In this document: piece after piece, positions 27,780 through 35,947 of the stretch
Numbering within the stretch: the first letter of the stretch is position 1
Layout of the letters: each line of letters opens with the position of its first letter
From: Planctomycetota bacterium
GTDB lineage: Bacteria; Planctomycetota; Phycisphaerae; Phycisphaerales; SM1A02
Direction of reading: 5' to 3'
Assembly: GCA_021414025.1 (NCBI GenBank)
Contig: JAIOPG010000007.1
Location: 1 to 54,007 of the forward strand
Length of the DNA: 54,007 bases
The notes under the pieces: generated by a model
Told to the model about the DNA's origin: nothing
Databases searched by the model: none
Seen by the model: only the letters and a program-made list of their open reading frames with translations
Program-made: the position numbers and the translations under genes

Positions 27780-28631
27780 ATGGCATGGAAGCGAATCACG
27801 TTTCTGACTTTGGTTCCGGTGTTGCTGGCGGCCTGCGTGCCTCAGCAGAAGTACGACGACCTGCTGACAGCCTACCGCGGACAGGAGCAGACGCTGCTGG
27901 CGACGCAGAGCGATCTGCAGACCGCGCGCACCAATGAGGAGCGCCTCCGCGCGCAGATGGCCGCGGCCGCTGCTGATCTCGAACAACTTCAGGGCCTGCG
28001 TTCCGGTGCCAAGGGCGACATCGACAAGCTGCTCGCCGACTATGAGCGGCTGCTCAAGCAGGTCGGCGAGATGGGCGTCGGCCCGCTGCCCGCCGAGTTG
28101 AACAAGGCGCTGACGGATCTCGCGGCGCAGTACCCGGACATTCTGACCTTCGACGCACGCACCGGCATGCTCCGCTTCTCCAGCGACTTCACCTTCGACT
28201 CCGGCTCGGTCGCGATCAAGCCCGCGGCCAAGACCCTCGTCGACAAGCTCGCGGGCATCCTGAACCAACCCGTCGCGCAGCAGTTCGAGGTCAAGGTTGT
28301 GGGACACACCGACAACGTGCCGATCCGCAAGGTCGCGGCGCAGCACCCGACCAACATGTACCTCTCCGCCCACCGCGCCATCAGCGTGCGCGACGCGCTG
28401 GTTTCCGACGGCGTCGCCGCCAACCGCATGCAGGTCGCCGGCTATGGCGAATACCGTCCGGTGGTGGCCAACGGACCCAACGGCGCAGCCGCCAACCGCC
28501 GCGTGGAGATTTTCCTCAGCCCGCTCACCATCCCCATCCTCTCCTCGGGTGATCCGACCGAGCGCTCCTCGGGGGCACCGGCCGCCGCGCCGGTCCGCTC
28601 CAAGAAGGGTGACGACGAGCCGACGAAATAA
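27780..28631 (+). CDS. OmpA-family peptidoglycan-binding lipoprotein
   Basis: This 283-residue protein has a lipoprotein signal (MAWKRITFLTLVPVLLAAC, lipobox LAAC). A coiled coil from about 25 to 95 comes next. The OmpA-like domain at about 135-245 has FDSGSVAIKPAA, VVGHTDNVPI, LSAHRAISVRDALVSDG and GYGEYRPVV, which bind diaminopimelate in peptidoglycan. A Ser/Pro/Lys-rich tail follows. GGAG 8 bases upstream supports the start. It probably tethers the outer membrane or envelope to the wall. A terminator follows directly. Confidence 0.92.
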   Translation: MAWKRITFLTLVPVLLAACVPQQKYDDLLTAYRGQEQTLLATQSDLQTARTNEERLRAQMAAAAADLEQLQGLRSGAKGDIDKLLADYERLLKQVGEMGVGPLPAELNKALTDLAAQYPDILTFDARTGMLRFSSDFTFDSGSVAIKPAAKTLVDKLAGILNQPVAQQFEVKVVGHTDNVPIRKVAAQHPTNMYLSAHRAISVRDALVSDGVAANRMQVAGYGEYRPVVANGPNGAAANRRVEIFLSPLTIPILSSGDPTERSSGAPAAAPVRSKKGDDEPTK

Positions 28632-28669
28632 GGCCTCCATCAAGGCTTTTTGTTCCTCAATTGCCACTC

Positions 28670-28702
28670 AAAAGGCGTCCCGAAATGGACGCCTTTTTCA
28701 TT
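28670..28702 (+). terminator. Rho-independent terminator after the OmpA-type gene
   Basis: A perfect 11-bp stem (28670-28680 with 28687-28697) around the six-base loop CGAAAT is followed by T residues. Confidence 0.85.
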
Positions 28703-28873
28703 ATCGGCCTCGAAAAAATCCGCAAATCTCCCGCGAATCAAATCAGGGTGAGGACTGCGAGGTTCAGGTCCCGTTCACGACCCAAAAGGTTTTGATGAAT
28801 TGGCAACTTTGTGCTTGAGTGGGCCTGAAATAGGGTTATGTTGGGATTGCAGTTCATAGCCGGCTTCATCGAC

Positions 28874-28890
28874 CTTGGAAGGATTCCAAG
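28874..28890. other. 7-bp inverted repeat upstream of the surface protein gene
   Basis: CTTGGAA and TTCCAAG are separated by GGA. The repeat ends 10 bases before an ATG at 28901 and 40 bases before the preferred start at 28931. It may be an operator or an mRNA hairpin. The rest of 28703-28930 shows no gene. Confidence 0.4.
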
Positions 28891-28930
28891 GTAACGGATC
28901 ATGTGCTGCATCCATCTCAGGGCCCATTTT

Positions 28931-31900
28931 ATGCGAACCAACCACCTCGTCGCTGGACTCATGCTTGCCACCACAACTGCGGCCTTGGCCCAGTCGATCA
29001 ACGAAATTCGCGTTCAGCAGACCGGCATCGACACCGAGATCTACGCGGAAATTTCCGGCACCGCCGGCACCGATCTCTCCACCTACACCTACCTGGTCAT
29101 CGGCAACGACGACTTCGCCATCATGGGCATGCAGAATGGCTACATCGAGAGCGCCATCCAGCTCTCCGGCGTCATTCCCGCCAGCGGTTTCTACGTGGTG
29201 GCGGAGCCCTCCTACACGCTCACGACCCCCGACCTCTTCTCCTTCCTCGACTTCCAGTCCGACAACAACAAGACGCACATGCTGGTGCAGAATTTCACCG
29301 GCTCAGTCGGCGACATTGTTGATGCGGACCAGAACGGCGCCATTGACACGACCTTCTGGTCCTCCATCTCCTCGTCGGTCGCCCTGGTCGCCTTCACTCC
29401 GCAGGACGGACAGAGTTCCGACTACGTCTACAGCGCGGACACAATCGGACCCGACGGCGGCTCCTTCCCCAGCAAGGTGCAGCGCTGCCCCACCACACTG
29501 GTCTGGCAGATCGGATTCGCCGACGTTTCCCCGACCCATGACACCCCCGGCGCCGCCAATCCTGTCTGTGCCTCCGGCAACACGGTCGTCCAGCTCAATG
29601 AAGTGCGCATCGACCAGCAGGGCACCGACAACGACGAGTACGCGGAGCTCTCCGGCGAGCCTGGCGCGGATCTCAGCTCGCTGACCTACCTCGTGATCGG
29701 CGACGGCACGGCTTCGCTCAAGTCCGGCGTCGTGGAATGCATCATTCCGCTCACCGGTCAGACCATGCCGGCCAACGGCCTCTTCCTGATCACGCTCAAG
29801 AACACCGGCGGCCAGGACGGCATCGCCTTCGGCAAGGCGGGCAACCTGCAGACCGACAAGTTGATTTTTGAGAACAACGACAACGTCACGCACATCATCG
29901 TGCGCAACTACACGGGCAACGTCGCGGTCGGACAGGATCTCGACACCAACGACGACGGCGTCCTGGATGTCACTCCATGGACTGCGGTCGTCGACGGCGT
30001 GGCCGTCTGCAAGACCGACGCGGCGGCACCTCCCGTCAGCACCACTGAGGAATGGTGGTACACCCCCGTCGTCGAGGCGGGCGGCAATGTGCTCCGCTCC
30101 AAGGCCGACGGCATCAATCCCGCCGCGCATGTTTATCGCTGCTCGCCCCAGGGCTCCTGGAAGAACGGCTTCTTCGATCCCGTCGCTGCGGGCGCTGCGA
30201 ACCTTGATTCCCCAAGCGCTGTGAATCCGGAATGCTCCAACTGCGGCGAAGCCGGAAGCGGAAGTTGCTTCACGGCCCACGCGGGTCCGGGCTGCGACAA
30301 CGGCGCCTGCTGCTCCACCGTCTGCACCCTTCTGCCGGCGTGCTGCACGACGGCGTGGGACACCAACTGCACCGACACCTCCTTTGGCTACTGCCTGCAG
30401 GGCGGAAGCCCGCCGGCGATTCAGCTGAATGAAATCCGCACCAGCGACGAGTCGACACGCACGGCGAATCTGCCGCTCAACCAGTACCTTGAGATCGTCG
30501 GACCGCCCAATGCATCCCTCAACGGCGTCACCGTGGTGATCATCAACGACCAGGACGCCAATCCGCAGGATCCGCGCGGCGTGGTCGATGCGGCCACCAA
30601 GCTCGACGGCCTGCAGCTCGATTCCTCAGGCCGTTTCCTGATGGTGGAGAACGGGTTCAACATTGCGGGCGTCACGCCGAACTACAACAGCGGCGGCGGC
30701 CTGGCCCTGGACCTGAACAAGACCGGCACGGTGATGCTCGCCTGGAACTTCTACGGCTCGCGCAATGACGATCTCGATACCGACAACGACGGCACGCTCG
30801 ACACGACGCCGTGGATCTCGGTCATCGACTCCGTCAGCCTGACCGATGGAACGGACGTGGGCGCGGCCTACTCCTCGACCGTGGTCGGACCGCACAACGT
30901 CGACACCGTCGACCGCCTGCCGGAGCATGTCTATCGCTGCACGTCGGACGGCACCTGGACCATGGGTCCCAGCGCGGTCACCGTGGGCTACGACACGCCT
31001 CGGGCCGACAACGCCGACTGCTCGCTGCCGGCCATCTACAACTGTGGAGACGGCGCCGCCGGCGATTGCTTCATGCCTCACGACAACGCGCACTGCTTCA
31101 ACCGGGCGTGCTGCGAGGCCGTGTGTGATGTGGCTCCGGATTGCTGCGATGTGATCTGGGATCAACTCTGCGTCGACGCGGCGGGAACGCTGACTGCCTG
31201 CGGCGGCGGCTCGCCCATCGCGTACCTCAACGAAGCCCGCTTCGATGAAGTCAACACCGATGTCGACGAGTACGTCGAGATCAAGGCTGAACCCGGAACC
31301 GACCTCTCCGCCCTCACCTTCATCGTGGTCGGCGACGGATCCAACGTCACCAAGTCGGGTGTGATCGAGTGCGTCGTGCCGCTCACCGGACAGGTGGTGC
31401 CGGAGTCGGGTCTCTTCGTGATCACGCTCAAGACCGAGGGCGCAAATCCCCAGGACGGCATCGCCCTGGATTTCCCCGGTGATCTGCAGGTGGCCACGCT
31501 GAACCTTGAGAACAGCGACAACCTCACCCTGATGCTGGTGGATGGATTCAGCGGTGCGCTCAACGATGATCTGGATGCCGACGACGATGGCGTCATGGAA
31601 ACTACTCCATGGGCGGGCGTCGAAGACTCCATCTCGATCGTGGGAACGGTCCATGCCGCTCCGACCGGAACCACCGAGGAATGGTGGTACGCATCGAGGA
31701 TTGGTCCGAATGTGACCGGCCTTGCGTATCACATCTACCGTTGCTCACCGGTCGGTTACTGGTGGGCCGGCGTCCGCGACATCACCAATCCCGACACGAT
31801 CACCGATCGTCCCGGACAGGCGAACATCACCTGCCCCGGCGAAGGCTCGAATTGCTTCGGTGATCTGGACGGATCGGGCGAGGTTGACGGCGGCGACATC

Positions 31901-32020
31901 GGCCTCGTGCTTCTGGACTTCGGTCCATGCCCGGGCTGCATGACCGATCTTGACGGATCGGGCGAAGTCGACGGCGGCGACATCGGACTGGTGCTGCTGA
32001 GTTTCGGCGCCTGCCAGTAA
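28931..32020 (+). CDS. Large secreted protein: lamin-tail-like domains, cysteine modules, dockerin-like end
   Basis: This is a secreted protein of about 1029 residues. A signal peptide (MRTNHLVAGLMLATTTAALA) is followed by four related beta-rich domains. Each opens with a phrase like LNEVRIDQQGTDNDEYAEL and contains TYLVIGDG, which resembles lamin-tail domains. Two cysteine modules of the form C-H-C-CC-VC-CC-WD-C lie between the second and third domains and between the third and fourth. The C-terminus holds two copies of a DLDGSGEVDGGDIGLVLL motif separated by a short PCPGCM linker, similar to the calcium-binding loop of dockerin/EF-hand repeats. It likely sits on or outside the cell surface. 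An ATG ten codons earlier (28901) is possible. Two paralogues of the cysteine modules occur at 44971-48259. Confidence 0.85.
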   Translation: MRTNHLVAGLMLATTTAALAQSINEIRVQQTGIDTEIYAEISGTAGTDLSTYTYLVIGNDDFAIMGMQNGYIESAIQLSGVIPASGFYVVAEPSYTLTTPDLFSFLDFQSDNNKTHMLVQNFTGSVGDIVDADQNGAIDTTFWSSISSSVALVAFTPQDGQSSDYVYSADTIGPDGGSFPSKVQRCPTTLVWQIGFADVSPTHDTPGAANPVCASGNTVVQLNEVRIDQQGTDNDEYAELSGEPGADLSSLTYLVIGDGTASLKSGVVECIIPLTGQTMPANGLFLITLKNTGGQDGIAFGKAGNLQTDKLIFENNDNVTHIIVRNYTGNVAVGQDLDTNDDGVLDVTPWTAVVDGVAVCKTDAAAPPVSTTEEWWYTPVVEAGGNVLRSKADGINPAAHVYRCSPQGSWKNGFFDPVAAGAANLDSPSAVNPECSNCGEAGSGSCFTAHAGPGCDNGACCSTVCTLLPACCTTAWDTNCTDTSFGYCLQGGSPPAIQLNEIRTSDESTRTANLPLNQYLEIVGPPNASLNGVTVVIINDQDANPQDPRGVVDAATKLDGLQLDSSGRFLMVENGFNIAGVTPNYNSGGGLALDLNKTGTVMLAWNFYGSRNDDLDTDNDGTLDTTPWISVIDSVSLTDGTDVGAAYSSTVVGPHNVDTVDRLPEHVYRCTSDGTWTMGPSAVTVGYDTPRADNADCSLPAIYNCGDGAAGDCFMPHDNAHCFNRACCEAVCDVAPDCCDVIWDQLCVDAAGTLTACGGGSPIAYLNEARFDEVNTDVDEYVEIKAEPGTDLSALTFIVVGDGSNVTKSGVIECVVPLTGQVVPESGLFVITLKTEGANPQDGIALDFPGDLQVATLNLENSDNLTLMLVDGFSGALNDDLDADDDGVMETTPWAGVEDSISIVGTVHAAPTGTTEEWWYASRIGPNVTGLAYHIYRCSPVGYWWAGVRDITNPDTITDRPGQANITCPGEGSNCFGDLDGSGEVDGGDIGLVLLDFGPCPGCMTDLDGSGEVDGGDIGLVLLSFGACQ

Positions 32021-32046
32021 GCGTTCCATGAGTTGATTGAATCTTT

Positions 32047-32080
32047 GGACCCCGGAGCAATCCGGGGTCCATTTCTTTTT
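32047..32080 (+). terminator. Rho-independent terminator after the surface protein gene
   Basis: A perfect 10-bp GC-rich stem (32047-32056 with 32061-32070) around GCAA is followed by a T-rich run. Confidence 0.85.
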
Positions 32081-32118
32081 GCGGCGCGTTCGGGGACATT
32101 GCGGCGAAAGCCGGCGGC

Positions 32119-32124
32119 TATGCT
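32119..32124 (+). promoter_or_regulatory. Putative -10 element (TATGCT) of mlaE
   Basis: TATGCT ends 9 bases before the ATG at 32134. Confidence 0.35.
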
Positions 32125-32133
32125 CCGGGCTCG

Positions 32134-32961
32134 ATGGCGGACAACGCAGTCATTGCCCTGGGCTCGTATGTGACGGATGCCATCTGCGGCTTCGGCCGCT
32201 TCACCGATTTCATCGCCGCCACCTTCCACCGAATCCTGCTGCATCCGGCCAAGAGCTTCCGCTGGCGGCTGCTGGGGCCGCAGCTCTACGCGGTCGGCGT
32301 GATGAGCATTCCGGTGGTGGCGATCACCGGCGCCTTCATCGGCATGATCCTGGCTCTGGAGGGATACAACCAGTTCGCGGCGATCGGCCAGGAGGACCGC
32401 ATGGGCGGCATCATCAACGTCAGCGTGGTGAAGCAGATCGGCCCGGTGCTCGCCGCGGTCATGGTGGCGGGCCGGGTGGGATGCGCCCTGGCGGCGGAGC
32501 TGGGCACCATGCGGGTCACCGAGCAACTCGACGCGATGCGGGCCATGGCCGCCGACCCCGTGCAGCAGCTGGTGGTGCCGCGCGTGCTGGCCTGCACCAT
32601 CATGACCCCCATCCTCACGATCTACTCGAACATGCTGGGCAGCCTGGGCGCGTGGCTGGTCACGGTGAAGGTCTTCGGCGTCAGCGGCGCGGACTACTGG
32701 TACTGGACGGCGCAATTCGTCTCGTGGCGCGAGCCCCTGGGTGGGCTGTGCAAGAGCCTCTTCTTCGGCGCCGCGATCGGATTGGTGTCCTGCTACAAGG
32801 GGTTCAACTGCCGGCCCGGCGCCGCCGGCGTCGGCCAGGCGGCGACCGCGAGCTTCGTGGCCAGTTTCATGGCCATCATCATGCTCAACCTGGTGCTGGC
32901 GCAGTTCCTCAACACCTTCATCCGCTGGATGTACCCCAACCTGCCCAGCGTCTTCGGATGA
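32134..32961 (+). CDS. mlaE: MlaE-type ABC transporter permease
   Basis: This 275-residue inner-membrane permease belongs to the family that moves phospholipids between the inner and outer membrane. Conserved stretches are VGVMSIPVVAITGAFIGMI, GPVLAAVMVAGRVGCALAAELG and TEQLDAMRAM. Five or so membrane helices are predicted. The usual partners (the MlaF ATPase and the MlaD MCE protein) are not next to it: upstream is a terminated surface-protein gene, downstream the tRNA-Gly site with the island. On the ancestral chromosome its neighbour would have been the small lipoprotein at 42970, so the island did not split an mla operon. Confidence 0.9.
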   Translation: MADNAVIALGSYVTDAICGFGRFTDFIAATFHRILLHPAKSFRWRLLGPQLYAVGVMSIPVVAITGAFIGMILALEGYNQFAAIGQEDRMGGIINVSVVKQIGPVLAAVMVAGRVGCALAAELGTMRVTEQLDAMRAMAADPVQQLVVPRVLACTIMTPILTIYSNMLGSLGAWLVTVKVFGVSGADYWYWTAQFVSWREPLGGLCKSLFFGAAIGLVSCYKGFNCRPGAAGVGQAATASFVASFMAIIMLNLVLAQFLNTFIRWMYPNLPSVFG

Positions 32962-33042
32962 CACCAGGACGGGATGCCGCGGCTTGCCGCGATTCGCGGC
33001 GGATGCCACAATTCGGGGCAAGGCCGTACACTTCGGCTCTCA

Positions 33043-33083
33043 TTGCGGGAGTAGCTCAGTGGTAGAGCGGCAGCCTTCCAAGC
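33043..33083 (+). repeat. attL: left copy of the 41-bp attachment repeat
   Basis: Identical to 42851-42891. It begins two bases before the tRNA 5' end and stops one base before the second half of the anticodon stem continues; the flanking bases differ on both sides. Crossover occurred somewhere inside it. Confidence 0.92.
33045..33083 (+). pseudogene. tRNA-Gly 5' fragment (displaced host half)
   Basis: The acceptor strand GCGGGAG, D arm, 5' anticodon stem and TCC anticodon are present. The sequence then departs from tRNA, so no T arm or 3' acceptor can form. A TACACT hexamer at 33027-33032, ending 13 bases before the 5' end, is probably the -10 of the original host tRNA promoter and now drives this fragment. 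Confidence 0.9.
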
Positions 33084-33280
33084 AGCCACCCCTGCTCAAT
33101 TCGGGCTTAAATTCCACTGTTTCAAGAACCCGTACCGCTTCTGCATACTCAACTGACCACAGTTGCCCTGCATCGCCTTGCGTTCCTCAAGAACTAACAG
33201 TTTTAATTAAATGTTGGAATGGGTTGTCTGAACCTGTTCAGAAAGGGCTATTGGCCCTAATTCGTTCGGTGATCGAATGA
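33083..33280 (+). pseudogene. Stranded 3' end of the integrase gene
   Basis: In the frame set by the attachment repeat this segment encodes 65 residues ending in KCWNGLSEPVQKGLLALIR and a TGA at 33278-33280. The right-hand integrase reads the same repeat in the same frame, up to codon AAG. Recombining attL and attR would therefore fuse integrase residues 1-432 to this tail, giving a protein of about 497 residues. The W-x-x-L-x-x-x-V-x-x-G-L tail resembles C-termini I recall from planctomycete integrases. In the integrated state it has no start of its own and is probably not translated. Confidence 0.75.
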
Positions 33281-34164
33281 GACCCCCCACAACGCTCTAC
33301 GATCTCTTCCAGACGGTTCCAAAGACTAATGTGGGGCAAATCCCCTGTACCTATTAACAGCCGGGAATCCCCTTTTTAAACACCCCACCCTGCTGGACTC
33401 AATCCGCTGAGAATGAGGTCAGAGTACTCCTGTCCGAACAGTTCCTAGGAAATGGGTCCCCGCTAAGTTCCATTTGGCTAGCCATTGGCTTCTAAGTGTG
33501 GGTGTTTTTTAAAATTTTTTTGGCAATTTTACAATCCTCTTCACCCCCATTTTTGAGCTGGAAATGGGGTCCTTGAAACATGCTGATTTACATCTATTGA
33601 AAATCCAATATTTCACGGTTTGAATCCACAATTCACATTTTTTTGAATTTTAAAAGATTTGTTCTGATTGGGTCAATCTTTACATACATATTTCTGGACA
33701 AGTGATTTTTTGTCTGACATCCTTTTTCCACCGCCGTTGTGGACACTGCCCCGACCCCAGTAAGTGTGGTCACATAAATGGGGACTAACGGGAGTAATCA
33801 TCCACTTCAGAAGTGATGAAGGATTGTGAAGAGCTGCAGAGACCCGATCTGCTTCAAGAAGTGAACATTTGGACCCTAGTTCACCCCAATAGGAACCAGC
33901 CTATTGCACTCATGCAAGTCTGTAGTGGGCTGAATCCCAGCCATAATGGTGCAAGACTTGCCTTTACCGAGACCTTATACGGATAAGACTTGTAAAGACC
34001 TCTTAACAAGGGGTCTTTACACTCAACCATACCGGATGCGAAGTGGAAATGAAATTTCCACTTCCAATAATATATTTTTAGATCTGCATTGAATCCATAT
34101 CAATGACTGCATACATTTTATATTAATTTCAATAAGACTTACTCTCATCTCACATGACTTATTC
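33281..34164. other. Long noncoding stretch with many inverted repeats
   Basis: There is no credible gene in these 884 bases. Several perfect inverted repeats are visible: 33545-33569 (8 bp), 33861-33884 (6 bp, GTGAAC/GTTCAC), 33887-33906 (7 bp, CAATAGG/CCTATTG), 33991-34021 (10 bp, TGTAAAGACC/GGTCTTTACA) and 34040-34064 (11 bp, GAAGTGGAAAT/ATTTCCACTTC). AGACTTG occurs three times (inverted at 33914-33921, direct at 33954-33961 and 33986-33992). The density is highest at 33800-34064. It could hold a structured RNA, the element's origin, or recombinase/excisionase binding sites. The last hairpin also lies about 100 bases beyond the 3' end of the NTPase gene. Confidence 0.6.
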
Positions 34165-35703
34165 TTATTTTTCAGATGTCAAATCATCAATTTTTACTTT
34201 TTCGATAAATTCAATGAGAACATCATAAAAATATTGCGCTTTCGATTGTGTAACTTCCGGATAAATCCAAAGTCCGCTTTCATAATTCTCCCGAATCATA
34301 AGCCTGTACTTGTCAAGCCACACAGTGTCTCCCGGCTTTAATGGCAGAGGAAGCAGAAACTTAATCATAGGCCTCGCAGCAATTGCGTATTGTTGATTTG
34401 AATTGTTAGCCGTCTTATCAGAATCTATATCAGGCAATGATTTTTTAGTATTTTTTAATACCTCAAGAAGGTGTTCTCTGTCCCCCAAGAGGGCGATAAG
34501 CAGTTTGATACTAATATGTACAGCATGGTTTAATTTTACCGCATGGTCCAACTCTTTCGTAAATTCGAACGGATATACGCCAAATCGCACTTCTGGAAAT
34601 GAGTATTTAACTGGCTTATATAGTTGGCGAAGATTCATCATACCATTCTCAAATGCACGACTCAATACTTCATATAATATGAAATTTATTATCCCACTAC
34701 TTTGACCAATAACATTTTTTAGACCCGGATCGCCATGTTTGATTTGCAATAGCAGTTCGGGTATTCTAGTTGCAATTGCTGCTTTATTGCCGAACTGGAA
34801 TGGCCTGATCGTAAAATATTTATCAAAATATCCCCAAAATTCAGCTAATGCTCCGTACTTATGGCGATATATACTCCGAAGATTTTGAACATCGCCAACA
34901 ATTACAATTCGGTCAAAGCCGAATTTATTTTCATCGTCATCATCCATATGTACAGAAAGTACATTCAATATCCTAAATACATGCTCTGGATCGATTCTAT
35001 CAAAGTCATCCAATATGAGTACGCTTTTTTTTGTTTCTGTTTTTAATTCATTTATCTTCAGTCGCAGTAAGTGACTTATATAATCTGTATCAACGATGCC
35101 TTCCATTGATTCGATTTTTTTATAGAACATCTCAATAACCTTATTGTCGCGTTCAATATACTCGCCTTTAAATTTTTGGAATTCCTTGTCAAGTTTCAAC
35201 AATTCTTTCAATGGCCGCCCAAGTTTGCCCAGTATTTGCAGAATAGGATCAGGAGCAATAGCCAATGCGTTTTCTCCTGTAGTTATCACTGATCGTAAAA
35301 CTCCATTTGCTGATGCCTTTTCCCTAACGAATGCATAGAATATTTCAACCCAATCCTTAACACCATTTATGTTTTCGCCCTGAAATGCATCTGGATATTT
35401 TTTGAGCAATTCAACGAGGATGTCATATTTTAATAGTTCAACAATATTTTCATTGCTTGTAATTTGATAACGAATGGGGTAAAGATGATATGTATCGTAT
35501 TTCCGATTTGCTTCAAAAAATTTCTTTAAAAATAGTGTTTTTCCAATCCCATATTTCCCAGAAAAGAATATTCTTCTATTATTGTCAATTGACAGAAATT
35601 CACTAAATTCATCTTTGGGTACATCGATTGGGATAAAGACATTTGGCACTTGATTCATGCTTCTGTTTCCGATTTGGCTTCGAGCATAGCTGATGCTTGT
35701 CAT
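34165..35703 (-). CDS. KAP-like P-loop NTPase
   Basis: This is a 512-residue protein with Walker A GKYGIGKT at residues 49-56 and Walker B VLILDDFDRID at 229-239, followed by FDRIVIVGDVQNLRS (sensor-like region). The long helical insert between the two Walker motifs and the DDFDRI form are characteristic of KAP/STAND-type ATPases. These often act as sensors or effectors in phage defence and plasmid exclusion. The C-terminal 200 residues are unassigned; no membrane segment is evident. The gene is strongly AT-rich. TATTCT ends 8 bases before the ATG at 35703, supporting that start; MNQVPNVF at residue 16 is an alternative. It lies 244 bases downstream of the nuclease-like gene on the same strand. 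Confidence 0.75.
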   Translation of the reverse strand: MTSISYARSQIGNRSMNQVPNVFIPIDVPKDEFSEFLSIDNNRRIFFSGKYGIGKTLFLKKFFEANRKYDTYHLYPIRYQITSNENIVELLKYDILVELLKKYPDAFQGENINGVKDWVEIFYAFVREKASANGVLRSVITTGENALAIAPDPILQILGKLGRPLKELLKLDKEFQKFKGEYIERDNKVIEMFYKKIESMEGIVDTDYISHLLRLKINELKTETKKSVLILDDFDRIDPEHVFRILNVLSVHMDDDDENKFGFDRIVIVGDVQNLRSIYRHKYGALAEFWGYFDKYFTIRPFQFGNKAAIATRIPELLLQIKHGDPGLKNVIGQSSGIINFILYEVLSRAFENGMMNLRQLYKPVKYSFPEVRFGVYPFEFTKELDHAVKLNHAVHISIKLLIALLGDREHLLEVLKNTKKSLPDIDSDKTANNSNQQYAIAARPMIKFLLPLPLKPGDTVWLDKYRLMIRENYESGLWIYPEVTQSKAQYFYDVLIEFIEKVKIDDLTSEK

Positions 35704-35947
35704 TCATTTAGAGAATACGACCATGAACCACACCATTCGAGAAGTAGTGAACCACTTGTTAGGTTCCACTAGATTGAATTCCTAGTCGAATTGAGAACGG
35801 TCCAGTGTCTCGCATAACTCTCACTTTGTCTGGACTAGGATCGGGGGAGTAGACCATTGACTTGACTCTGGTTCTTGAATTGTGTGTTTCATTTTTTATT
35901 CCATTAACATGGAGAATTGAGTGTGCAATCAATTGCTGGGGCCTGAA

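Noticed and set aside
27702-28667. Upstream extension of the amidohydrolase frame
   Set aside because: It lies antisense to the OmpA-type lipoprotein gene; the amidohydrolase fold starts at 27701.
33045-33083. Left tRNA-Gly copy as a functional tRNA
   Set aside because: Only the 5' half exists. The following sequence cannot form the T arm or the 3' acceptor strand.
32134-33280. An mla operon split by the island
   Set aside because: Removing the island places a tRNA and a small lipoprotein after mlaE, not MlaF or MlaD, so the permease was already alone.
33281-34164. CRISPR array or retron RNA
   Set aside because: The repeats are inverted and irregular, with no spacer periodicity, and no Cas or reverse transcriptase gene is in the window.
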